Shown here one piece after another: positions 48,694-61,889 of a DNA stretch of 64,000 nucleotides. This DNA comes from Ailanthus altissimus (taxonomy: Eukaryota > Streptophyta > Magnoliopsida > Sapindales > Simaroubaceae). The stretch covers positions 34,903,001 through 34,967,000 of the forward strand of contig OX327683.1 of assembly GCA_946807835.1 (NCBI GenBank). The letters are read 5' to 3'. The translations under genes were made by a program, and so were the position numbers. The notes beneath the pieces were generated by a model. That model was given only the letters and a program-made list of their open reading frames with translations, had not been told where the DNA came from and made no database searches. The first letter of the stretch is position 1, and every line of letters starts with the position of its first letter.

Positions 48694-51600
48694 TTAGTCC
48701 ACGGGAACTGGTTGCATGTTTTCAGCCTCTTTCCTGAGATCTTCAAACAGAGCAGATGACAAATATCTTTCCCCGAAGCTTGCATGAACAGTCTGATTCA
48801 AACCAAAATTAACCATTACAAAAGTTTAAATTACATTGCTCATATAAGAAAATAAACAGTCAATATTGATAATTTATTTGTATAGTCTTATCACTTGAGC
48901 AAATTGGTTGGTAATGTCTGATACAACATTGTGAATGATGTATCAGACTGAATTCACATAAAGGACAATCCAAGACAGAAATGTTCTTACCACAATAAGT
49001 TTGCCTTTGTTCTCTGGCATTCTAGCAAGTTTTAGGGCTGCAACGGTATTGGCACCAGATGATATCCCAACCTACAAAAGCCAGAACATTGACAATAAGT
49101 ATGACAATAACTTCATATTGTTATTTCTAAGACCAGCATAGAATAACAACTTCATATTGTTATTTCTTGAAAGTTGGCATCTCTGTTGAGGAAAAAAGTT
49201 TTGATATATGAACCAAAAATTTGAGATTCTCAAGCTCATGACAATTATTGAAAGATTCAAGGCTAATCCAGAGACAGATGCGACTGATTACCATAAGCCC
49301 CTCCTTCAACGCCAATTCTCTGGCCATATTAACAGCATCGTCACCGCTAACCTGTCAAAGGATTTCTCAACTGTCACTTCAGGATCATATGATCAGACCT
49401 TTACTTTTGGAAGGCAAGGAGGAAGGTCTGTTTGAAATCTAATGTTATGCCGATTATGCATCAGCGACAGACTTACCTCGAGAACCTTTTCCATTACATC
49501 CATGTCCAATATGTCTGGTTTGAATCCAACCCCATTGCCAGTAATAAGATGAGGACCTATTTCAATTGAAATGATCAGACTGCTGCTTCTCTAAACAGGA
49601 CAATGGATCCAATGAAGCCTTAACAGAGGTTTCTGCATACAGCAGATCACTGAAAATCCAAGAAAGGCTTAGCACAAAATTTACCTGGTTTTCCCCCATT
49701 CAATACATTACTTTCAGCCGGTTCCACTCCATATATCTACAATATTGCCAAAAAAAATGTAAAAGACTATAGAAGGAAACTAATCAAATATAGGGATTGT
49801 TTAGCCTTGCAGCATATTGAGTCACCTTTCATTTAGTCCAAAAGAAATAATTGTGTTGAAAATGATCAAGTAAATAATTACCTTAACATTAGGATTTTGA
49901 GACTTAAGATACTGCCCAACACCAGAGACAGTTCCTCCACTGCCGATTCCCATTACAAAGATGTCGACTTTTCCCATAGTATCCTCCCATATTTCAGGAC
50001 CCGTAGTCTCAAAATGCACCTGTTTTTCATTTGAGGTCACAATCTAATTATAAACTCATGCAATGATAGATCAACTCTTGGCATTGAAGAGCAAAATAAA
50101 CAAATCTCAAAGAAAAAAAAACAGATAAAAATATAGCAACCTACCTATCAGCTAGTAGAACTCTTATGCAAATAAATGAAAAAAAATGAATTTAGTACCT
50201 GGGTATTGGCATGATTGGAAAATTGTTGCAGCATGAAAGCATTTGGTGTGGATTCCAAAAGCTCGTGAGCCTTCTTAATCGTTCCTACCATCCCCTTGGT
50301 GGGATCAGTGAGGATCAAATCAGCTCCAAATGCTCTCATTGTCACTCTTCTCTCCAAGCTTGTATAAGACGGCATGGTTAGAACCATCTTATATCCTTTC
50401 AGGGCTGCTATAAATGCCATGCTTATTCCCATGTTGCCCGAAGTAGGCTCTATCAGAATAGTCTAGTATATATTGATAGACAAGTTAATTAGCAATACTT
50501 AAAGCAGCACTCTAATAGTTCAAAGACAAAATTAAATAATGATCGAGTGAAAGTTTTGTTGCAGTCAGCTAACCTTTCCAGGAGAAATTAAATTCTTTCT
50601 TTCTGCATCTTGGATCATGGCCAGTGCTGGTCTGTTTAGTGAAATTACAAAAAAAAGAAGTTCATGTATAATGTTTGACTTTGATCTTGAAAACCAATCT
50701 ATATTTTTTAAAATTATGAATTATGCGATGGCAATAAAGAGTCAAAATACCTGTCTTTGATGCTAGAAGTGGGCTGGAACATCTCTTGCTTGGCAGCAAT
50801 ATAAGCTCCACATCCCTCGGTGACTTTGTTAAGATAAACAAGAGGAGTTCTCCCGATGAGCTGAAAGGGGATGACAGAGATCATTTTATTAATTCCAAGT
50901 AAGACTCACTAAAATTAAATTACTGAAAAAAAAACCATAATAAGCAACAAAATTCATCAATTAGCTGATGAAAGATATAAATTTTGATAACACGTGATTT
51001 ATTAACTTTGAAATGCAAAATCTTTAAACTGAGCAGATCATGAATAGGATAATCTCATAGGTCAGAATATTTTTCATAAAATCTAGCACGCGCCCTCCAT
51101 ACGAAGTATATGGATACACAAAGAGCTATTCTGCTAATGAGTTTTTTCAAGATGTAGTATGAATTAGATGTTTAAGTACTATAAATGATTAATGCGTAGA
51201 TAACATTGTTAATAAGCAGTAATTTTCCTCTGTGTTCTTTGATGACTGTTGTATCTTACTAATTTAAGCTATCCATACTATTTAATTATTTGCAGAAATT
51301 TTAGCTGGCGATCATCCATATGAAATGACCAAGTCCCAAAGTAAAATCACGTGCATGGCAAAGGACCATTTTATCGTTTTTTTCCATAAAATATGAGATT
51401 CTTTTTTTTCTATTATTTTCTTTTAACTCGCAGTCGCAGGATAGTCCCATCTCCAAGGATCCAAAGTGAGCAAGGCAGACGACAAGAAGTACCCGAATTT
51501 TTTTAATTAAAAAAAAACTTTTCCCATAATTGTTAAGTTCGTGAACAAACGGCTTTGATAATTACGGAAGTAAAATCAGAATAAATTGTATATGTACATA

Positions 51601-52160
51601 TATAGAGAAACGTCCTGTATACACGTGCCACAGCTGAGGCCGCAATTAAGAAATCGGACAGTAAAACCAATCAGCAAGCCAGAGCTCAAAGAAACGTTTC
51701 AATTTTGTTTTTCTAATGAAAATTGGGGCCTATATGAAATCTGATCAGAGGTGAGGAAGAAAAGAAGAACGATAGAACCCACAAAAGGAAAAGGAAAAAA
51801 ATATTGAAGTGGAGAAATGAAAATCTCGCTCTCCTCTGTATTTCATATTCTCAGAAATTTGAAATCATAAGCAAATCAGAAAATGCAAAACCCAGAACCA
51901 TACGATGATAAAGAAACTAATAAATGTTCAGAAGGGAAATTCCATGTTTAAACAAACGAATTACAGAGAAAGAATGGGGTGATTACTTGAGAAACATCTT
52001 TCTTGATGTTGGTAGCAGGAAGATCCTTAGGCAAGTCTCTGATTCTCTGAGCGAAAGATGAAGAATCAATGACGGGTTGTGTGGAGACCAATCTGCTTAG
52101 CTTGTGTTCATTGCATAGTAAGGATCTTTTCCTCAAGAGGCTCCTTAAAGCAGCAGCCAT
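48694..52160 (-). CDS. CYSC1: Mitochondrial L-3-cyanoalanine synthase/cysteine synthase
   Basis: Ten coding exons on the minus strand: 51987-52160, 50751-50860, 50574-50631, 50199-50462, 49882-50019, 49685-49736, 49477-49556, 49292-49351, 48991-49071 and 48694-48792. They join in frame into 371 residues. The N terminus ([16 protein letters not shown]) is rich in Arg, Leu and Ser and acid-free, as expected for mitochondrial import. The PLP-binding Lys lies in [11 protein letters not shown]. The substrate loop is PTSGNMGIS and the phosphate-binding loop [29 protein letters not shown] is typical of the CAS type. It closely follows Arabidopsis CYSC1 (CAS-C1), which converts cysteine and cyanide to beta-cyanoalanine and sulfide, detoxifying cyanide from ethylene synthesis. 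ATG 52160 is the first in-frame ATG of the leader. All catalytic motifs are intact. Confidence 0.95.
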
Positions 52161-55100
52161 TGATGCAGGATTCAACAATCACCTCCAGTGGATACCAAAG
52201 TATGTTCTGATGAGTATAAGTTGCCTGCTAAAGAGTACCTTTTATAATTGCTTTCCAGATTCAAAATCTTCTGTACGTATTTAAAAAAAGGGAAAAAGAA
52301 AAATGTCCCGATGAAAGGGATCAGGATTGGTAAGACATACACGAATCACTGTCTTCATTCATTTCTCTGTTCTTCTCTTCCTTCATTTTTTACACTGTTG
52401 GCAGAAAAAAAATATGTACGTTATATACAAAATTTGATTTCTGCATTAATATTTTAAAAATATATGTTATAGATTTTTAAAAATCTTCCTTTTATTTTGA
52501 TAACAATAAATACTATCCGAGCTTCCGATGTTTATATAAATTATGAGAAAATGATATTTAGATCTCTCACATTTTTAAAAAAAAGACATAAATTTTAATG
52601 ATTTTATAAATTTAATCAACACGTAATAATTTTTGTTTATTTTAATGATTAAAAAAATTTGTATATATATTTTTAAAAAAATTTAAAGGTTTTTATTATT
52701 TTTTTGTTAAAATAAATAAAATTATTAAAATCTCTACATCCATTTTCTAAAATGTCTTTTTTTCTAAATTTTATTTTCATTTATGAGAAAAATAAGTTTA
52801 AATACTATTGAAATCGTTGCATAAAAAAAAAAGAAGTAATGCTATATATAGAGAGAGAGAGAGTTGTAATACAAATTTTATATTTTAAATAATGTGATAT
52901 CTATTAGTTAACTAATATATCAATAAAAAATAAAAAGTTAATAATTATTAACAAACGATAATCATTAATAATATTTTATTTAAGATACAAACTCTATATT
53001 TTAAATATATATATATATATATATATACACACAAATAATACTACTCTATAAAAAGTTTATTCTGATTTGGTGAAAAAGTGAGATGAAATATATTTAAAGA
53101 AAATAACTCAGATAATGACCTTTGTTCGGAGAGCTGATGAATTTTCAAATGAATCATGCAGCATGCGTCAAAGACAATTAAGCATATGTAAATAATTTGT
53201 CCACCGTATTCATATGTAATATGTGGTCGTGGTAGGACCATCCCCAATTCATTGCTTTACCCGATGCATGCATGTACGCTGGTGGCCGATGTCCAGGCGG
53301 CGAAGCATGGTCAAAAGTCAATCCAAAGTGATTAATTTTCTTTTTTATTTTTCTTTTTTGGGGTACAATTACGAGATGGGAAATTTTAATTTATACTTAT
53401 TCCATAAAACGTGATTGAAACGTAAGGAAATTCGCCACCTTTTTAGTTTCTAATCCATGCAATATTAGTCACTATACTCATTTAGAACCACCCTTGTATA
53501 AGGAAGTTATACTCTTTGCAATAAAAATAATACTTCACTTTTTTATTCATATCACAACTTTTTCTTATCTTCACGGCCAATTGAGGATTAAAACACAAGA
53601 TTTTTAATATTAAAAAGTACATAAAAAATTTGTTATAAGAGTGGCATTACTCAGGATTGTTCCTAAACTTCTAAAATATGGACCAACAATGTGTTTTGTC
53701 ATGTAGGTGCCCACCCTGGTGGAATAGTGGTCGTGCAATTGAAAGGAGTATGAGCGTTGCATATCATGTGGCATAGGCTTAACGTTCAATCTTGTTTATT
53801 GGCAAAACCGCATGATGCTAACGGCTGCCTTGTGATAAATGGATAGGCATGAAAGCCTACTTGGTCGTTTAGTCACTGTAGTTTTGAGCTGGGAGTGTGA
53901 AGGAGTCTGCCTGTAAAAAGCATATTGTTATTTGCTCGACCTTAATTTAAACTAAAAATAAATACTATATTTTCTGATTTATCACAATCTTCAATCTTTT
54001 CCACTGATGTAATTTCGTGATGCGATGGCTTGTGATTCTGTTCACAAACCTTGTATTTGCTTGCTGGGTAATTGGTGGTGATGATCGCAGCAATTTCATT
54101 TTTAATTGATGTCGTAGTATTTTTGTTCTCTTATGAGAAGGAGTCAAGAATTTGGACTTGGTTAAAAGTTGATTTAACTTTCTTGCCATGCGTCCGAGTC
54201 GTGCTATCAGTCTCAAAAGGAAATTGATAAAATGAAACACCCAATCACTTCACCTTTAATCCAGTCATTGCTTAAACAAATGAGTTTGTCACTTGAAGTA
54301 ATCAACCACGATACAATGAGATGAAGCAAATCAGCCATATATCTGGATACTGGGTGGGTTACAAAGCATCGCTTTGCAAATTTGCCTTTTAACACTGTGA
54401 ATGAACATATCTTTTAGATTCTTGGACCGGCAAATTAATTTAGAGTCTTTGACCTCCGGTTATTGGCCTTGCTTGTTCAAAGAAATTGACAAATTTAAAT
54501 ATACCTGAAGTGACATGAAAACTACCTACAAGGGAAAGAGAACTATTAAGCAATCTGGAATATACTGTAAATGAAATATTTCAGAATCTATTCAAGATTG
54601 AATCTTCTTGATTGCAAGCCAATTTTATTTTATTTTTTTAAAGAGGCATTAAAACTTATGCATCGAACTTCTAGTTCTTACTCTGGCATTGGTGGTTCTT
54701 TTAAAGATGTAAATTACATAAAGCTTTTGTAGAGATGTATGTAAAGAGTCAAAAAAAATTGCCGAAGATGCTCTCGGCTTTCTAAAATTTGAAATTCTCA
54801 TTAGTCATCACGAGAACGCAAGTCTTGACTATGAGAAAAAAAGTTTGGTAAAATATAACCACAAGCACAAGTCTATCATCACAGTTCAGACGATTGTTAT
54901 TAAACGCAAATTTTGTTATAAGAAAAAAGATTGATAAAATAAAGCTATAGGTATAAGTCTATTATCACGGGTCAAGCACTTGTCATTAATAAAAATTAAT
55001 TTATTAAGTAATATTATTTATTCGGCCGTATATATTAAAGATTCATTAAATTTTTATTCGATGTAGGATGTAATATTCTTTTTTACTTAATCACGTGACA

Positions 55101-57128
55101 CCCTCGTTATAGTCTGATCCAAATTTAGAGACCAACCTAACCAGTATTGCGTATCTCCCGGGACAAGAGAACTCATTATCCACGTGACAATCTCTATTGG
55201 AGCTCGAAATATAGAATTTTAATGACTCACTTAGTTTGTATTGCTCATCCCTTAAAGGCATGAGGAACCCATATCTCACTTGACAATTTTAATTTGAGCG
55301 ATTTTAGGGATCCATGTATGAATAAAAATTCGAGTCTGCCACAAATTGGGCTCTTGCGTCCTACTATCTATGTGACAGTCTCTATTAGAGTTCAAAATAC
55401 AAAATTTTAAAACCCACTTAATTTATATTGTCTATCTCCCAGAGATATAGGGAATCCATATCTCACGTGACAATCTTAATTGAAGCGATTTTAAGAGCTC
55501 ATATGCGAATAAGAATTTAAATTTGTTCTAATATCACTTATCATGAGTCGAAAACTTGCCATCGACTCAAAATACTTACTTTGCCTATCAGTCCATATAC
55601 ACTTAAAATTCACCTAATTTTTATTTGATATGAAATGTAATATTATGTAAAGATAGGCAAAATTGAACCATACCAAATTTGGTTTAATTCTGTTTATATA
55701 TTAGTTCTATTTTATTTATTTAAAATTAATTGATTTGATTCTAAAATAATTTCCTTCAAATAAAAAAAATTAAAATAAATAAAAAAATTGTAAGAAAAAA
55801 AAACTGAATCGAATCAATTTGATTAAATGTGGTCAATTCCATTATTTAGAAACTAATCAATTCGATTTTAGGAACCAACCCGAAGCTGATTCTGCCTGAG
55901 TACTAGGTCTATGACAACTAATTATATGCTCTATACTGTCTAATTGCCGAAGCTTTCGTAGCAAGAACGCAAATGTTAAGAGAGGGAAAAAGTTTGCTTC
56001 ACTCATTGAATACAAATATACAACGGACAAGCTTACAACAATTCAATGCAGCATGCATATATCAAAAGACCCACTTTTAAATGCAAATAACAATTCCTTT
56101 AAATCCCCATTTCTATCCTCCCTCAACTTTTTCGAATTTGCATCGAGAGGCCCTTGGCAGTTGGCTGTTGGCTTCTCCCCTATCCTGGCAAGTAAGTTCA
56201 CTAAAACCCTAATCTTTTATTCATATTCTAATAATCTTCTCCTCTCCCACTCTCCATTCCTTCATTGTTTCTTATTCTTCTTCTATCTCAGTTTTATTTG
56301 TAATAAATATCAGTATACATATATGCCCATGTTCCGCGCATGTTAGGGTTCTTCTTTATTCAAATTAATCTCAGTACAAATGTAATGTGAAACATCGAAT
56401 TTCCCACTTCTTATTGTATCTTCTTTCGTTTTAACGCATTTATGTTTGTGTTTTTTTTTTGGTGGGTTAGTTATAGTTGCATTCGCCCTTTATTTATTCA
56501 CAAGTACTTATAATAAGACATTTCAGCAGGTAAGGCCTAGATATAAAATATATGTGCTTAGTCACTACATAGTTAAATTTAGGTTTAAAGTGACGTGAAA
56601 TTGATATATATACATGCATCATTTCCTTGAATGTGTTTTTGAAAACCCAGCTTTTTTTTTTTTTTAATAAATTCTTTTGAATGTCAAAAGGAATGAAGCT
56701 TGAATTACCAAGATAATGGTGGAGAAAATGTAAGGCATCCAATTTTTGATTGTTTTCATTTTCATTTCCCTGCATTATTATTTTTCAAATCGTTACGCTA
56801 ACAGTTTATATAATTCTATCGATATATTTGATTATCAGGCTGATGTATTCTGAAATGATGGTTTTAAAAAGTTCTATGACTGATATTAAATCTATTGGTG
56901 GAAGATTATTTGTATTCCATTGGTGCCTCAAGAAGACTGTAGAATGCCTACCTGTTTGTGACATTGTCCAAACTTTTGATTTATATGCTGCTATTTCCCT
57001 AAAATTCAATTTGTTGGCTATTTTTATTATTTTCTGTAAGATACAAATCTGAATAAGTATTTTTTTTTTCTCTTCTTTTTCTTCATTGTGATCTGATGTT
57101 TGATGCACTTCTTGTTCAGTGAAGGTCA
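52161..57128. other. Intergenic DNA upstream of CYSC1 and of the FRS pseudogene
   Basis: AT-rich, with a (GA)n run at 52850-52863 and a (TA)n run at 53005-53027. Positions 53690-53920 are less AT-rich but hold no recognisable domain. Positions 55640-55920 resemble a decayed MITE (AAATTTGGTTTAATTCTG near one end and AATTCGATTTTAGGAACCAA near the other), without a clear duplication. A tandem repeat at 55150-55527 is listed separately. No gene is supported; 56050-57128 may hold the leader and leader intron of the FRS pseudogene. Confidence 0.45.
55150..55527. repeat. About 188-bp diverged tandem repeat
   Basis: CACGTGACAATCTCTATTGG at 55181 recurs as TATGTGACAGTCTCTATTAG at 55369. Both are followed by A-rich text, a 'CACTTAATTTATATTG'-like block and 'CCATATCTCACGTGACAAT'-like text. 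The copies are diverged. Confidence 0.7.
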
Positions 57129-60001
57129 ATGAATAAGGACGACGATGACTTGGTTACTTCTCATGATGAGGACATGGATATTAGACTTAAAACATCAAAT
57201 GAGTTGGACTTGAATGTGGAGCAAGGCAGTCGCAGCCCAAAAGTTGTCCATGTTACTGTGTCCACTCTTTCCTCGAAAGAAGACACTAACACAGATGGAA
57301 TACTAAAAGTTGGTACAGAGTTTGAATCAGATGAACATGCTTACAGGTTTTATAGTGGCTATGCTAAGTTGCTCGGTTTTAGTGTTCGGAAGGAAACAAG
57401 AACCGGTTGCTTGGCACATATGATCATCACTCGTCAACCTCATGGTAAATACAGGGTCACGCATTTTGTAGCAAATCACAATCATGACGATATAGACCCA
57501 AATACTGATTGAATAGTATTATTGCAGAAAGAATTATTTGCTGCTTAGGCTGCTGAAACTGGCTTACCAGAAAATTCAGAGTTGCACTCAAATACTGATT
57601 TTGAACTGATGAGTAAAAGATTTGAAGTAGGAGATGCTCTTGGTTATCTTGCCAGGGATTATGATGTTTACCTTCCATCTGAGAGGGTGAGAGACATGAA
57701 GGAGGGAGAGTCGGGACGTCTTTTGCATCATTTCTGGAGGCAGCACTGTGAAAAGCCGTCATTGTTTTATTCGATAGAGCCTGATATTGATGATAAAGTG
57801 AGCAACATATTTTGGGCTGATGGTAATATGGTTGCAGACTATGATAATTTTGGTGATGGGGTCTGTTTGGACACAACCTGCCGAACAAACAAAGAGTTTC
57901 AGCCGTTTGTGCAGTTTGTAGGCGTGAATCATCACAATCAAGTTATGATATTTGCTGCTGCATTTTTATTTGATGACTCTGCTGAATCACTCAAGTGGCT
58001 ACTTCATACATTCTTAGAGGCAATGTCTGGGAAGAAGCCAAAGGTCATTCTCACATATCAAGATGCAGCCGTTGTTGAGGCAATAAATTCTGTATTACCA
58101 GAAACAGATCCTCATATATGTACATGGCAGATGTACCAAAACACTCTTAAGCACCTTAGCCATGTAGTAAAGGATGTCAAATCCTTCACCATTGATTTTA
58201 GAAATTGTATATATGAACAAAAGGATGAGGAGGGTTTTCTTCAAGCATGGGAGGCTTTACTTGGCATTTATGGTCTTCAGCAAAATGACTGGCTAAAATG
58301 GATGTTTAGAGAAAGAGAGAAATGGGCCGTCGTATTTGGCAGGAACTCTTTTTTTCTTGACATGGAATGTTTGCATCTGGTTGAGAGTTTATCCAATAAG
58401 TTGAAAAGTCGTCTAAGTTCTGTACAAGAGATGCTTCATGCCTTTAAGCATTTTGAGAGGGTGGTAGATGAGGAGCGCTCCAAAGAAAATAAAGCTAATG
58501 ATGAAATGGGCAGAAGCTTGCCAAGATTAATGGCGAATATGATTTTGTTAAAACATGTGAGTGAGATTTACACACTGAAGGCATTTCAACTGTTCCAGCA
58601 AGAATATGAAAAGTGCTTAAACATGGTTGTTAACCTCTGCAGTCAGAATGGATCTTTGTCCGAGTACAAAGTTAACACATTTGGGCAGTCTTGAGAATAC
58701 AGCGTTACCTTTGATACTTCAGAGAATACAGTTCTTTGTGATTGTATGAAGTTTGAGTATGTTGGGTTTCTATGTAGTCATGCACTAAAAGTGCTTGACC
58801 ATAGCAATATAAAAGTGGTCCCATCTCGATATATTTTAAAGCGATGGACAACAGATGCAAGGATTGGTAGTGTGAGAGATATCAGTGAGTTCATGGAACA
58901 TGAAAACACTAAACTGGTTGCAGCAAGACGTTATAAATATTTGTGTTTCCGCATACCAAATATATCAGCCAGGGTAGCTGAGGAAGCATTTCTGAGGAAG
59001 CATTTCTGTTTGCTTCTAGGCAACTTCAGAAAGTGATTGAAGGAGTTGAAAATATCTTGACATTAAAAACTGAGGAAGCTCAAGGTATCACCTCAAGTAG
59101 CACTGATGCAACTGCTTCTGAAAGTGAAATGCTGAGATTTTTCTGGATGAAAAGATGATTGAGGATGAGGATGAGAACAACAGAGGGCAAGGAACTGGGG
59201 AACAAGAAAGTTCTGTCCCTGATAAACGGAAACTGAAAAACATAAATGAAAGAAGCTCCAAGTCAAAAAGAGTTGAGAATATACCAATGCAGTCACCAAA
59301 TACTATTTCCTGTATTTTAAGCCTGCCAACAGCTTATGTCTGGCCTCAAGCTCCAACAACAAATCCTGTTGTGCAGGTGATACCTGGCTTTTGTCTTTGA
59401 AATTATTCTGCACAATGACCATTATCACTTTATTGAGCTTCTATTAGTCAGTGGGATTCGAATTTAATTAATCTGTAAACTTCTTGAGCAGAGTTTGTAC
59501 CATTTTGAAGCCAATCAGGTGGTTCAGTGCATGTACCAACAGCCTAATCTGCTTGTGGAGCAACAACCCAGTTGCGACATGTATCAACAACCAAACTTCT
59601 TTGCTAACCAACATGACTCAACTAGTCAAACTCGACTCCAGGTAAAATGTTCAGAAATTTAGTTTGAAATATCATTGTGAGTGATTTAGAGGGACGTTGT
59701 CATGCAGGAATCTTTGATCCATAGTACATACCGCAACTCTGTCCCAAACCCCTCCCATTTGAGGCAGGTTACCACCAAACCACTTATCAAAACCAGAGGC
59801 TCAAACCTGAAAGTATTGAAATGAATTTGGATGTACTATTTATGTCTTGGTGCTGATTTATTCTGAGTACTAGTTAACGTGCTTTGAGATTTTTCATTAT
59901 AGGGGACGGACCTTGACATGCAGCGGCCACATTCATCCTCGTTTTTTCTTTATGACCACAGATACAGAGATTGTGATCCTTCATATCTTGTACCGAAATG
60001 A
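57129..60001 (+). pseudogene. FAR1-RELATED SEQUENCE (FRS) pseudogene
   Basis: A transcription-factor gene of the FAR1/FHY3 family, itself domesticated from MULE transposases, now broken. The frame from 57129 holds a FAR1 domain (EFESDEHAYRFYSGYAKLLGFSVR, then KETRTGCLAHMI). The 35 or so residues that normally lie between these two blocks, with zinc-binding Cys, are missing. In-frame stops at 57510-57512 (TGA), 57546-57548 (TAG where Gln is expected) and 58692-58694 (TGA) cut the frame. Between the last two lies a long intact MULE transposase domain (DGVCLDTTCRTNKEFQPF, KKPKVILTYQDAAVVEAI). The SWIM zinc finger follows (CDCMKFEYVGFLCSHALKVL). The 14-bp unit GAGGAAGCATTTCT is doubled at 58980-59007 and shifts the frame. 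Later exons are at about 59492-59640, 59708-59810 and 59903-60001 (LYDHRYRDCDPSYLVPK). It is close to FRS5-like proteins. Confidence 0.9.
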
Positions 60002-60189
60002 CGAGGAGGATACTTCATCAATTCATCTCTTCTTGATATATTTTTGGTTGTACAGTTCAAATATTTTTGAATCCAAATGGAAAACAAGGATGCAATCATC
60101 TTAGTTTTGTATGCATTATACATAGACTATTAATAGATATACAAAGCCACCGGTCGGTGTAATTTGCTTTTTGCTCTCTCCCTTTTTAT

Positions 60190-60809
60190 TAAGGGTGGCA
60201 ATTCGCGTAAACGAATTTGCTTTTTGTTTGCAATTCGTGTAAACGAATCGTGTTCGTGTCTTGTTATTAAAGGATATTAACAAATTTTTGTTGTATTCAT
60301 TTATTAAATGAATCAGACACTTAAACACAAATTTGATTCGTTTAATAAACGAATTACATGGCACGACACGATTACACACGTTTAAATAAATGAATCAAAT
60401 TCAATTCGTTTACGATTCGATTCGTTTATATAATTATACACGATTTAATTCGTTTATGATTTGATTCGTTTATACGATTATATACGATTTGATTCGTTTA
60501 TACGATTATATACGATTTGATTCGTTTATACGATTATATACTATTTGATTTGTTTAAAACACGTTTAAGTTATAAAATTATTATTTTATAATTAATTATT
60601 TTTATTTTTTATTTTATAATTTTATTTTTTTATATTTAATTAAACGTGACTTAAACGAATAGATACACGAATATGATTCGTTTATTAAACGTGATTTAAA
60701 CGAATTATAAACCTCAAACACATATTCGACACGATTAGTGTTAATTTTTTTTATCCATATTTGTTTAAAGAGTGTCGAATTCGTGTCGTGACTTATTTTA
60801 TCACTCCTA
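60190..60809. mobile_element. hAT-like non-autonomous element
   Basis: A 620-bp element. The left end is TAAGGGTGGCAA and the complement of the right end is TAGGAGTGATAA, both variants of the common plant hAT end TAGGGGTGGCAA. The flanks are CTTTTTAT (60182-60189) and CTTTTTAC (60810-60817), matching at 7 of 8 positions. The interior has no transposase and is full of ACGAATT/AATTCGT motifs in both orientations. Confidence 0.7.
60410..60555. repeat. Minisatellite of about 30-bp units
   Basis: Four or five copies of a unit around GATTCGTTTATACGATTATA with TACGATTT between them; the middle two are identical. It lies inside the hAT-like element. Confidence 0.85.
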
Positions 60810-60817
60810 CTTTTTAC

Positions 60818-61754
60818 CTCTTCTATAATTTTGTATTTATTTTTAATTTGGGATAATTTTAATAATATACCTTTGAAGTTAAAGCTTAATATTAGAAATA
60901 CTTATTAATTTTAAAAATAAATATTAATATCCAATTGTTAAAAGAATTTTCGATTAAAATTTAACAGAAAAAATATAATAACATAAAATCAACATTTAAA
61001 CTATGAATAAATATTTAAAAATTCTAAAAGTTTCTCTTTTCTCCTCTCTCTCTCTCTCTATCTCATATTTTAAAAATTCTAAAACCCTAAATTATTCATG
61101 CCAATGCCAGCTACATTTGTCGCGCTCACTTGGCTGCACGCAGCCAAGCAACTTTTTCTTCAACTGCCTTTTTTCATTTTTTTTTTAAATACAGTTTTTC
61201 ATCTTTTTTATGCTATTGGATTAATTTTGATATAAGGTTAGTGGATGATATTTTTGGAGCGGTTAATGTTGTTAGAATGATTTAAAATTATTGAATGGTT
61301 AGATATTTTATTTTGTGATGGTATTATTGAATATTATTGATATTAATAAGTTAAAGAAAAACAATTCTTTAGTGATTGAGTATTTACGCCTATATTTGAC
61401 ATTGGTGAGTTTTTAAACTTTACCTTATGATATAATTTTTTTTTCACATAGAAGAAGTTGATATTAATGTTTAGCTAAAAATATGTTGCTGTCGCTAGTT
61501 GTTGGTGTAGTATTTTAATCGTCGAGGTGCCAAGTTTAAGTCGGTCAAAAGAGAGGATTATTTATTTATTTATTTTAAAAATGTTACTGCCCACTATAAG
61601 AATTACAAACTGAGGTCTCGCATTGGCCAATTGATATAAAAGCACTTTTTTTTTAATAATAAATTTTCTTATATATATATATATATATATTTGATTACTT
61701 TTAGAGCTCGTTTAGATTTGTAGATTTGTTGTTGAGAAGGTTAAAAGTTATTTT
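60818..61754. other. AT-rich intergenic DNA
   Basis: No gene is supported. A (CT)n run lies at about 61036-61054 and a (TA)n run at 61671-61690. Confidence 0.5.
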
Positions 61755-61873
61755 AGTTAAGTTGGCTGAGTCCTTCAAAGTCTCATATCCCCACTTGAGT
61801 TCGACCCCCCCTCCCTTCAAGTGGTGCAAAAATGTTGAAATTATTGTAATTTTTCCGTTCAAAAAAAAAAAAA
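61755..61873 (+). mobile_element. tRNA-derived SINE with 16-bp target duplication
   Basis: A 119-bp insertion flanked by a perfect direct repeat GGTTAAAAGTTATTTT at 61739-61754 and 61874-61889. The 5' part has an A box (TTGGCTGAGTCC) and a B box (GAGTTCGACCCCCC) about 30 bp apart. The element ends in a run of 13 A. The combination of pol III boxes, A tail and long target duplication defines a SINE moved by a LINE. Confidence 0.88.
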
Positions 61874-61889
61874 GGTTAAAAGTTATTTT

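Noticed and set aside
53965..54395. Minus-strand frames of 91 and 60 residues
   Set aside because: No domain, no start context and no splice partners.
55640..55920. Possible MITE with AATTTGGTTT-like ends
   Set aside because: Terminal similarity is weak and no duplication is visible.
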